DNA of 12,852 nt from DAOTZS01 sp034434335 (lineage in GTDB: Bacteria; Chloroflexota; Anaerolineae; CG2-30-64-16), in the NCBI GenBank assembly GCA_034434335.1, contig DAOTZS010000068.1:1-12852 (forward strand), written 5' to 3'. The notes under the pieces were generated by a model. It ran no database searches and was not told the origin of the DNA. It worked only from the letters and a program-made list of their open reading frames with translations. Position numbers and translations under genes: made by a program. Positions 1 to 5,699 of the stretch are shown here, piece by piece. Numbering within the stretch: the stretch's first letter is position 1; every line of letters begins with the position of its first letter.

Positions 1-24
1 CTAGGCCCTGGGGCCCTTTTGCTG

Positions 25-37
25 TATAATGTGACCT
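25..37 (+). promoter_or_regulatory. Perfect -10 box of a possibly leaderless gene
   Basis: A consensus TATAAT lies at 25-30. Transcription would be expected to begin about 6-7 bases later, near 37, and the GTG start of the first gene is at 38. There is no Shine-Dalgarno-like sequence in between, which fits a leaderless message. No good -35 box is visible at the expected place (about 2-7), so the promoter call rests on the -10 alone. Confidence 0.45.
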
Positions 38-403
38 GTGTCGGCACGCATCTTCTGGCTGGTGAGCTCGCTGTCAGCATTGGTGGCCTGGGCTGGGATC
101 TTCTACCTCACGGGTGCATTTCCCCCAACCCCGCCCGCCGAGCTGGTTTTTCTCGCCCTGGTAGCCGTGGCCGTAGCCATGACTTCGGCGCCGCTGGTGT
201 GGGTGCTTGCCCGTCGTCTGAAGGTTGCCGGCACGGGCGAGCGACCGGCACTGGCCTTGCGGGTTGGCGCGTGGATCGGGCTGTGGGCTGCGATCTGCGT
301 CGGTTTGCGCCTGGTTGGTTCGCTCAATGCCGTGATCGCGCTGACCCTGGCCGTTATTCTGGCCCTGTTGGAGGCATTCTTGCGCCAGCTCGAGACGCGC
401 TAG
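38..403 (+). CDS. Small hypothetical membrane protein, 121 aa
   Basis: I do not recognise a named family. The product has about four hydrophobic segments (roughly residues 5-27, 35-58, 73-95 and 97-115) with short polar loops, including an Arg/Lys-rich loop after the second segment (ARRLKVAGTGERPA). It ends in a charged tail, RQLETR. This suggests a small integral inner-membrane protein. The GTG start at 38 is chosen because it begins the open frame directly after a TATAAT box and because the first hydrophobic helix begins at residue 5. The next in-frame GTG, at 62, would cut into that helix. The gene is followed after 124 bp by the lipoprotein gene, which seems to have its own promoter, so a shared function is not implied. 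Confidence 0.6.
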   Translation: MSARIFWLVSSLSALVAWAGIFYLTGAFPPTPPAELVFLALVAVAVAMTSAPLVWVLARRLKVAGTGERPALALRVGAWIGLWAAICVGLRLVGSLNAVIALTLAVILALLEAFLRQLETR

Positions 404-428
404 CCGCGGCTGCCGCCCCTGCGGACCC

Positions 429-457
429 TTGCAGATGATCGTGTACGGACGTATTAG
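429..457 (+). promoter_or_regulatory. Candidate sigma-70 promoter for the DsbA-like lipoprotein
   Basis: TTGCAG at 429-434 and TATTAG at 452-457 are separated by 17 bp, the optimal spacing. This would give a leader of about 65 nt before the ATG at 528. It is a pattern match only. Confidence 0.35.
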
Positions 458-527
458 ACGGCCCGGGCTGCTGTCTGTGCCAGCCCGACAGCAACCGAGC
501 CTTACCCCTTTTCCATAGGAGTGTTTG

Positions 528-1913
528 ATGAGCAAGACCCAATCTCGCCTCCGAGTGAGCAGTGTGCTCTGCTTGGGCCTGCTGATCGCGCTGGGGCTGG
601 TCGCCGGATGTGGGGGTTCCAAAAAGGCCTCCCCGACCGCCACTCCCCAGGTTGCGACAGCCACCAAGACCCCGCAGGCAACCGTTCCCAGCCCGGTTCC
701 TACGCCTTCGGCTGCTCCTGCCACCGTTTCAGGCGCCAACTTGCCGGTGGGAGTAGATGCCGAAGGGCATTTCTACCGCGGCGACCCCAACGCGCCTGTC
801 AAGCTGCTCGAGTTCTCCGACTTCCAGTGACCATACTGCGCCCGCCATGCGACGCAGACGGGCCCGCTTCTGGATGAAGCGTACGTAGCCACCGGAAAGG
901 TTGTCCACTACTTCCGTAACTTCCCGCTAGACTTTCATCCCAACGCCGTGCCGGCGGCTAAGGCAGCCATCTGTGCTGGTCGCCAGGATGCGCGCTGGTT
1001 CTGGGAGATGCATGATTGGTTGTTTGCCAACGCGGAGACCTGGGCTAAGGCGGCAGATCCGGCAGCCGAGCTTCGCACCCACGTTCTGGCTCTGGGGGCC
1101 GATGCGACTCGTTATGATACCTGCGTGGAGGACCCTGACACAGCGGCTGCCATCCAACGTGATCAGGAAGCAGCAATCAGCATGGGTGTCAGTGGCACGC
1201 CTGCTTTCTTCATCAACGACTGGTACGTGAGTGGCGCGCAGCCCTACAGCGAGTTCCAGAAGGTGATCGAGAAGGCGTTGCAGGGCATCCACCCTCCACC
1301 CACGCCGACACCGCTGCCACCTGGTGCCGCGCCCTATGACGTTGACCCGGCCCGGCCGGGCCTGACCTATGACGGCAGCCCCACTCTCGGTGCGGCTAAC
1401 GCCCGCCTGGTGCTGATCGCCTTCGAGGACTTCAAGTGCGGCTATTGCGCTCAGTTCTTCCGGGATGTGGAGCCGACCCTCAAGAGCAAATACATCGAGC
1501 CAGGCCAGCTCAGGGTGGTTTTCAAGTTCTTCCCCATTTATGCGCCGCAGGCAGCGGTGGCTTCCCTCTGCGCGGCCGAGCAGGGCAGGTTCTGGGAGTT
1601 CCACGACCTCCTGTTTGCAAAGCAGGGCGAGTGGCAGGATGGGGATCGGGCTGCTATGGCCGAGTTTGGCAAGAGTTTGGGGTTGGATGTTGGCAGGTTT
1701 ACGCAATGCTTGCAAGAGGCCCCTGGCCAGGCTCAGGTGGAGGCGGACTACGAGCTGGGGCAGCAACTGGGCGTGCGCGGCACCCCTTACTTCCTGTTGT
1801 TGGACATAGTCCGGCAGACCGGGTTGCGCATTCCCGGCGCATTGCCGCTGGGCCAGTTCGAGCAGGCCATAGCTGAGCTGCTCAACCCCGCCACCGCGAC
1901 CCCTGCTCCGTGA
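528..1913 (+). CDS. Tandem DsbA-like thioredoxin-fold lipoprotein, probable selenoprotein with in-frame UGA (Sec)
   Basis: A continuous frame of 461 residues is interrupted only by TGA at 828-830 (residue 101). The ATG at 528 is preceded by AGGAG (517-521). Residues 1-27 are a lipoprotein signal with lipobox LVAGC (Cys28), followed by a Thr/Pro/Ala-rich tether (about 33-68). Domain 1 (about 75-255) reads FSDFQ-UGA-PYCARH, so the UGA replaces the first Cys of the CPYC active site expected of DsbA-like proteins. The same frame continues through DsbA-type helical sequence and the cis-Pro loop SGTPAFF (Pro225). After a Pro-rich linker, domain 2 (about 268-455) has an ordinary CGYC motif (304-307) and cis-Pro loop RGTPYF (Pro420). 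TGA is also the normal stop here (1911-1913). A SECIS-like hairpin follows the internal TGA. The product is probably anchored outside the membrane, acting in thiol oxidation, reduction or isomerisation. The alternative is a single TGC-to-TGA nonsense mutation or assembly error, giving a pseudogene split into 528-830 and 948-1913. Confidence 0.75.
828..863 (+). promoter_or_regulatory. Sec UGA codon with bacterial-SECIS-like hairpin
   Basis: The UGA (828-830) is followed by a hairpin inside the coding sequence. GCCCG (840-844) pairs with CGGGC (859-863). There is then a C-A mismatch, a C846-G857 pair, an unpaired A847, and TGC (848-850) paired with GCA (854-856). The apical loop is GAC (851-853). 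Known bacterial SECIS elements have a short apical loop with a G in its first two positions, about 16-37 nt after the UGA. Here the G-first loop begins after 20 intervening nt. The unpaired base below the upper stem also resembles the bulge of the E. coli fdhF element. The fold was made by hand and not scored. Confidence 0.6.
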
Positions 1914-1934
1914 CCCTCATGCGGTAGAGTAGTC

Positions 1935-1978
1935 ACGTTGTCAGGCGCTACCTGAGCAGCGCCTGACAACGTTTCTCA
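1935..1978 (+). terminator. Strong hairpin terminator between convergent genes
   Basis: A perfect 15-bp inverted repeat (1935-1949 with 1958-1972) has an 8-nt loop and is followed by a short T-containing tract (GTTTCTC). It begins 22 bp after the lipoprotein stop and ends just short of the 3' end of the convergent cysteine-rich gene. It could serve both strands, though only the + strand shows a T-rich tail. Confidence 0.75.
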
Positions 1979-2287
1979 GAGCAGCCCTGATTCTGCCTGG
2001 CAATCGGGGCAGCGCCTGGGATCGGCCAGCTCCTTCAAGTGGCGAGTGCACACGGCAAAGATCGCCACCCGCTCGAACAGCCCGTAGCGTCGCACCACAG
2101 ACGCCTCCAGGGCCAGGTGTGGGCATGTTGTCTCGCGCAGGATGCCGGGCACAGGGCAACTGCTGCACAGGCTCCGTCGCCAGGGCCGGCGGTTATCGGG
2201 GTTGCGCTCGATCAGCCGGCAGGTCTCGAAAGCGCGGCCGCGATGGTAGTCGGCGTAGAAGTATGGGCAATCAACAGGTGTGACCAC
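1976..2287 (-). CDS. Cysteine-rich hypothetical protein, probable Zn or Fe-S binding, 103 aa
   Basis: The protein has eight cysteines (7, 23, 41, 44, 55, 80, 93, 96), including two CXXC pairs, CSSC (41-44) and CPDC (93-96). Motifs are CPYFYADYHRGRAFETC near the start and CPHL at 55. There is no signal peptide or membrane segment, so it is likely cytoplasmic. The pattern suggests a structural zinc-ribbon or possibly an Fe-S site, but I cannot assign a family or function. The GTG start at 2287 is supported by GAGGAG about 10 bases upstream. It lies 30 bp downstream of the EamA transporter on the same strand and is probably the last gene of that unit, ending at the convergent hairpin terminator. 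Confidence 0.65.
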   Translation of the reverse strand: MVTPVDCPYFYADYHRGRAFETCRLIERNPDNRRPWRRSLCSSCPVPGILRETTCPHLALEASVVRRYGLFERVAIFAVCTRHLKELADPRRCPDCQAESGLL

Positions 2288-2317
2288 GGTTTTTGATCTC
2301 CTCTACTACGCACCAGT

Positions 2318-3211
2318 TCACCGATTGCCAACCATTACCAGCACGATGCCGGCCAGCGCAATCGCTGCACCTACCACCTCATTGGCCTGTGGCACCTGGC
2401 CCAAGAGGAGGGCCCCCAACAAAACTCCCCCGGTGACCTCTTGCGTGGCGATGAGATTGACGGTGGTGGCGTGAGTACGGCGCAGGGCTGCGTTGTACAG
2501 CGTATGGCCGGTCGCCAGCGGCAACAAACCGGCTCCCAGCAATGCCAAAAGTGGCCGCCAGCGATACCCCGTCGGTGTGACATTCAGCGCCGCGACCGGT
2601 AACATCCACAGGCCAGCCAGCGCATAGACCGTGCCGGCATACGTGAACAGCCCATACCGCTCCCTCTGCGACCTCCCCGCCACCGAATACAACCCGAAGG
2701 TGATGGCCGAGCCAAGGGCCAGCAGGTCTCCCAGGAGCATCCGGCTGTCCAGCCTGGGCTCCAGCCCGGCCAGGATGGCAATTCCAACCACCGTGACCAC
2801 CACCCCGATCCACTGGCGAGGGGCAATGGGCTCCTGAAGCAAAACAGCCGAGAACAGGGTGACGAAGATCGGGGCCGTATAGACGATGGCCAGCGAGTGG
2901 GCAATGGTGGTGAAGTTCAGGGACGCGATGTAGCACAGAAAATGCAGGGTGGTGATCAGGCCAAAGCCCAGGAAGCGGGGCAGGTCACTGCGCTGCGGCA
3001 GCAGAGGTTGTCCGCTCAGCCACGCCAGTAGCCACACCGCCAGCGCGCCGCTGATCAACCGGCCGGCTGTGATCTCAAAAGGGCTCAGCGGCGCGGCCCA
3101 GAGGATCAGAATGGGGCTGGTAGAGAACATGAAGACGGCCAGGACGGCCAGCAGAAGGCCACCTCGGGCCTGATTATGGGTTGACGCGTGGTTCTCTTGG
3201 CGCGTGGGCAT
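2318..3211 (-). CDS. EamA/DMT-superfamily membrane transporter, 297 aa
   Basis: This is a typical ten-helix drug/metabolite transporter made of two EamA repeats (about residues 18-148 and 162-295). Repeat 1 carries FSTSPILILWAAPLSPFEITAGR and the helix ending TLFSAVLLQEP. Repeat 2 carries LLGDLLALGSAITFGLYSV and the VTGGVLLGALLLGQ segment, matching the usual end-of-repeat pattern in the family. The length is normal and the gene looks intact. Members export or import amino acids, metabolites or nucleotide sugars, and the substrate cannot be told from sequence. The ATG at 3211 follows the stop of a 38-residue membrane peptide by 16 bp and has only a weak ribosome binding site, so translation is probably coupled to that peptide. 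Confidence 0.88.
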   Translation of the reverse strand: MPTRQENHASTHNQARGGLLLAVLAVFMFSTSPILILWAAPLSPFEITAGRLISGALAVWLLAWLSGQPLLPQRSDLPRFLGFGLITTLHFLCYIASLNFTTIAHSLAIVYTAPIFVTLFSAVLLQEPIAPRQWIGVVVTVVGIAILAGLEPRLDSRMLLGDLLALGSAITFGLYSVAGRSQRERYGLFTYAGTVYALAGLWMLPVAALNVTPTGYRWRPLLALLGAGLLPLATGHTLYNAALRRTHATTVNLIATQEVTGGVLLGALLLGQVPQANEVVGAAIALAGIVLVMVGNR

Positions 3212-3227
3212 GGCACAGCGTGGGACG

Positions 3228-3344
3228 CTAATTGTTGAGCGCGGGGATAATGTAAGCCAATGCCATGCTCAGAGCAATGATCAGAGACAGGATCAGGAAT
3301 AAGAGCGTCCGCCAGTCTCGGCGGATGGATTTCTTGCGGCGCAT
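3228..3344 (-). CDS. Small single-span membrane peptide, 38 aa
   Basis: An ATG at 3344 is preceded at 8-nt spacing by a clean AGGAG (complement of 3353-3357), and the frame ends with TAG at 3228-3230. The N-terminus is strongly basic (MRRKKSIRRDWRTLL). It is followed by an unbroken hydrophobic helix of about 22 residues (LFLILSLIIALSMALAYII) and a short tail PALNN. Positive-inside topology would place the N-terminus in the cytoplasm. It sits 16 bp before the transporter and shares its strand, so it is likely co-transcribed. It could be a regulatory or accessory small membrane protein, but the role is unknown. The ribosome binding site and clean hydrophobic profile make it more convincing than a random short frame. 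Confidence 0.6.
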   Translation of the reverse strand: MRRKKSIRRDWRTLLFLILSLIIALSMALAYIIPALNN

Positions 3345-3349
3345 GAAGC

Positions 3350-3451
3350 TCACTCCTGGAACAAAGGAATTGGGTAGCGTGGCGGTGATACCTCTTCGTC
3401 CAGAACCAGCTTGAGAGCAAGGCTGGCATCAACGCATACTCGCGAGCTCAT
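3350..3451 (-). pseudogene. Truncated VapC-type PIN-domain toxin remnant, 33 aa
   Basis: The frame starts with MSSRVCVDASLALKLVLDEE, the typical N-terminus of VapC-like PIN ribonucleases. The Asp in VDAS is the first conserved metal-binding acidic residue. Similarity stops at about residue 21 and the frame ends after VSPPRYPIPLFQE. A complete PIN domain is about 130 residues, so over 80% is missing, including the other acidic residues. The stop codon lies within the ribosome binding region of the 38-aa membrane peptide. The start overlaps the end of a second open frame that looks like an antitoxin tail, as in intact vapBC operons. Family assignment rests on the N-terminal motif only. Confidence 0.5.
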
Positions 3452-3587
3452 CCACCCGTCCCTCTCTAAGCCTGGTCAGGACGTCTATCGAATCAGGCAG
3501 AGGAACCCCACCCCGCTCGGCCCGAATGCGCTGCCGCGAGGCCGCAGCCAGAACCAGAGCTGCCTGCTGCTGGACGCGAAGCGGACC
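3429..3587 (-). pseudogene. Possible antitoxin C-terminal remnant preceding the PIN fragment
   Basis: An open frame without a credible start ends in AERGGVPLPDSIDVLTRLRE and then GRVDELASMR before TGA at 3429-3431. It overlaps the start of the PIN fragment by about 20 bp, as antitoxin and toxin genes often do. Helical, charged C-terminal tails of this type are common in VapB-like antitoxins. The N-terminal DNA-binding part is absent, and the 5' portion shares bases with the aberrant tail of the DUF5615 toxin in another frame. This suggests a deletion joined two neighbouring modules near 3590. Assignment is inferred from position and style of sequence. Confidence 0.35.
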
Positions 3588-3729
3588 AGTGCCGTCTCCT
3601 GATTCGCCAGGTGCAAGACAGCATCATCGGGCATCCCTGGCCCCAACTCGGCAACATACGAAACCCGATGCCCCTCTCGACGTAGACGTTCAACAATGGG
3701 GCGGTCAACGCTTTCATCAGCCAAAAAGT

Positions 3730-3733
<4 letters not shown>
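3485..3733 (-). pseudogene. Truncated DUF5615 (PIN-like) toxin, 82 aa
   Basis: The first 48 or so residues are a clear DUF5615 N-terminus: MNFLADESVDRPIVERLRRE, then GHRVSYVAELGPGMPDDAVL and HLANQETAL. In this family the next segment normally reads like LLLTxDKDFGELVF and supplies conserved acidic residues. Here it is replaced by VRFASSSRQLWFWLRP and unrelated sequence. The product is 82 residues instead of about 110-120. The start overlaps the stop of the DUF433 antitoxin by 4 bp (ATGA at 3733-3730), the usual arrangement of this pair. The toxin is probably inactive, while the antitoxin remains complete. A small remaining activity cannot be excluded. Confidence 0.65.
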
Positions 3734-3966
<233 letters not shown>

Positions 3967-4102
3967 ATTCTCATCTCCACTATTAGGCACGCTGCGCCCA
4001 GCAATGCGCTGTCCTGCATAGGCCACCCTGGCCATCAAATCGGAGAGCTTCCTTTCGCTTCTGCAACGTTGACGGTATCCATCGCCCTCCTCCAACCGCT
4101 CG

Positions 4103-4114
4103 TCATGATCATGA
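4103..4114. promoter_or_regulatory. 12-bp perfect palindrome upstream of the antitoxin
   Basis: TCATGATCATGA is its own reverse complement and lies about 140 bp upstream of the DUF433 start. It could be an operator for an autoregulated toxin-antitoxin promoter, but no convincing -35/-10 pair was found at it. Confidence 0.2.
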
Positions 4115-4198
4115 TACATTTTACGGGATGGTTCAATTCACCGAGAAAATTGGTTTACACTTTGCGGTCATTGAAATTGGCGGCCCAGGGCCATCACC

Positions 4199-4375
4199 CT
4201 TCCCCCTCCCCTCTCCCGCTCGCCTTCGGCAGCGGGAGAGGGGAGGGGGAGAAAAAAGGGGTTTGCGGCGGCCGAAGGCCGCTGCAAACCCCCCCATCTT
4301 ATTCCTCCCTCTCCCCTGGCCGCAGGCCAAGGGCCACGCCCCGAGGGGGAGAGGGGGGAATAAGGGGGGTGAGGG
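4199..4375. repeat. Cluster of three GC-rich palindromes (REP/MITE-like)
   Basis: Three hairpins follow each other. The first is a perfect 20-bp C/T-rich stem (4201-4220 with 4231-4250) around CGCCTTCGGC. The second is GGGTTTGCGGCGGCC against GGCCGCTGCAAACCC (about 4258-4292) with one mismatch. The third is CTTATTCCTCCCTCTCCCC (4298-4316) against 4345-4364, nearly perfect, enclosing GGCCGCAGGCC (4318-4328). No gene is seen in this stretch. The cluster lies between the metallopeptidase end of the long operon and the antitoxin, and may act as a transcription barrier. It resembles dispersed palindromic repeats common in GC-rich genomes. Confidence 0.7.
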
Positions 4376-4413
4376 GCAGTGAAGGTCCGAGGGGGCTTTG
4401 AACCATCCCCATT

Positions 4414-4566
4414 TTACCACGCCTTATTACGACCTTCAAGCTCGATCCTCCACTCAAGTGCTTTCAAATGGTGAGCTGGGAGCAGCCTGCCACTGTTTGC
4501 CGTGGTCGGCATAGTCGCTGCACCCAACAGGTCTTTCTCGACGACGGCCCGCACCTCGGCCTGCAT
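4414..4566 (-). CDS. Possible small ORF after the metallopeptidase, 50 aa
   Basis: A frame starting at ATG 4566 (MQAEVRAVVEKDLLGAATMP) ends with ALEWRIELEGRNKAW and TAA at 4414-4416. It is in the same frame as the metallopeptidase and open immediately after that gene's TAG (4591-4593). The intervening residues are GREEFLAQ. The sequence looks like an amphipathic helix with GC-rich third positions, but the ribosome binding site (GAGGA, about 13 nt from the ATG) is poorly placed. It may be a real small protein, the remains of a longer C-terminus, or chance. Confidence 0.25.
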   Translation of the reverse strand: MQAEVRAVVEKDLLGAATMPTTANSGRLLPAHHLKALEWRIELEGRNKAW

Positions 4567-4590
4567 CTGGGCCAGAAATTCCTCACGACC

Positions 4591-4959
4591 CTAATATGCC
4601 CCCAACTCGCGCAAGCGGTCCTCGCTGATGCCAAAGTGATGGGCGATCTCGTGCCTGATCACCCGGCTCACCAGCTCACGCACCTCTGCTATCGTGCGGC
4701 ACTGCCGCTCGATAGGGCGCTGGTAGATGCTGATCTTGTCCGGGGGCACCAGGCCGTAGCTGCTGTTCCGGAGAGGTTGGGGAATGCCGTGGTAGAAGCC
4801 CAATAGCTGATAGGGCGAGCGGACCCCAGCCGCGTGCAATGTGGCGCGGTCGGGCCAATCCTCGACCACCACCGCCACGTTGTCCAGCATCTTCAGGTAA
4901 TCTGCCGGCAAGGCTGCCAACGCCTCGGCCACCAGTTCCTCAAAAGCCTCTCGCTCCAT
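4591..4959 (-). CDS. Minimal zinc metallopeptidase (zincin) family protein, 122 aa
   Basis: The gene encodes the small MMP-like metallopeptidase family often annotated zincin-like or DUF1025. The N-terminal MEREAFEELVAEALAALPAD and the central LDNVAVVVEDWP are typical. The active-site helix HEIAHHFGISED (residues 103-114) gives HExxHxxGxxxD, with His103, His107 and probably Asp114 as zinc ligands and Glu104 as catalytic base. Length and the C-terminus right after the motif are normal. The start is uncertain: ATG 4959 has GAGGAG immediately against it, whereas TTG at 4971 overlaps the rhomboid stop by 4 bp and may be used by coupling. Substrates are unknown. It lies directly after a rhomboid protease, so two proteolysis genes are adjacent. 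Confidence 0.82.
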   Translation of the reverse strand: MEREAFEELVAEALAALPADYLKMLDNVAVVVEDWPDRATLHAAGVRSPYQLLGFYHGIPQPLRNSSYGLVPPDKISIYQRPIERQCRTIAEVRELVSRVIRHEIAHHFGISEDRLRELGAY

Positions 4960-4967
4960 CTCCTCAC

Positions 4968-5666
4968 TCAATAGCGGTACCAGGCGCGCCTTCCCATCCT
5001 GCGCGCCCGCCCGATCCAGGGCAGAGCCAGCACCAGCCCCGCCACAAACCCCCCGATATGGGCAAACCAGGCCACCCCGCCCATCTGCTCCACGCCAAAG
5101 GCCAGCAACCCGTTGAAGAGCTGCAGCACAAACCATAACCCCAACACGAATACCGCCGGCAGCGCCCGCACCCGTGCAAAGTACCCGAAGAAGATCAGCG
5201 TCTCCACCCGGGCGGTGGGGAAGAAAAGCAGGTAGGCAGCCAACACCCCCGCGATCGCGCCACTGGCGCCGATCCCCGGCACGGTGGAGCCCCAGGAAGC
5301 GAACACCTGCGCCAGGCTGGCGGCAAAGCCACAGGCAAAGTAGAATAACGTGAACCAGAAAGGCCCCATCACATCTTCTACATTGTTGCCGAAAATCCAC
5401 AGGTAAAGCATGTTGCCCGCGATGTGCATCAGCCCGCCGTGCATGAACATGGAGGTCACAAAAGTGAGCCAGGTCAGGGGGCCGAAGTCGTGGGCCACGC
5501 GCGCCGGCACTACCCCGAAGGTGAAGACCATCTGGTTCAAGGCCCTCTCGCCCCCCGCGCCCAGCACCAACATCTGGAGCACAAAGACCATGATGTTGAC
5601 CGCGATCAGGGCGATGGTCACCAGCGGAAAACGAATGGTCGGCAGACGATCGCGAATGGGAAACAT
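4968..5666 (-). CDS. Rhomboid-family intramembrane serine protease, 232 aa
   Basis: A six-helix rhomboid core is visible. HIAGN (His81, Asn85) is in helix 2, the nucleophile is in PGIGASGAIAGVLAAY (Ser135) in helix 4, and the catalytic His is in WFAHIGGFVAG (His203) in helix 6. A hydrophobic first helix (about 14-36) is followed by the L1 loop with the TWLTFVTSMFMHG motif usual for bacterial rhomboids. All catalytic residues are present and the length is typical. It should cleave transmembrane segments of other membrane proteins, with unknown substrates here. The ATG at 5666 has GAGGTG at about 7 bp. It lies 33 bp after the second ABC permease and is probably co-transcribed with the importer operon. 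Confidence 0.92.
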   Translation of the reverse strand: MFPIRDRLPTIRFPLVTIALIAVNIMVFVLQMLVLGAGGERALNQMVFTFGVVPARVAHDFGPLTWLTFVTSMFMHGGLMHIAGNMLYLWIFGNNVEDVMGPFWFTLFYFACGFAASLAQVFASWGSTVPGIGASGAIAGVLAAYLLFFPTARVETLIFFGYFARVRALPAVFVLGLWFVLQLFNGLLAFGVEQMGGVAWFAHIGGFVAGLVLALPWIGRARRMGRRAWYRY

Positions 5667-5699
5667 GACAGCACCTCGGGATTGTGCCGCTCCTTCTGC

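Noticed and set aside
828..830. TGA read as Trp through a variant genetic code
   Set aside because: TGA serves as a normal stop for the same gene (1911-1913), the EamA gene, the rhomboid and the antitoxin. Trp at the first active-site position of a CXXC motif would also make no sense.
3967..4119. 51-codon N-terminal extension of the DUF433 antitoxin
   Set aside because: The conserved domain and a good ribosome binding site both point to the ATG at 3966. The extension has no recognisable motif.
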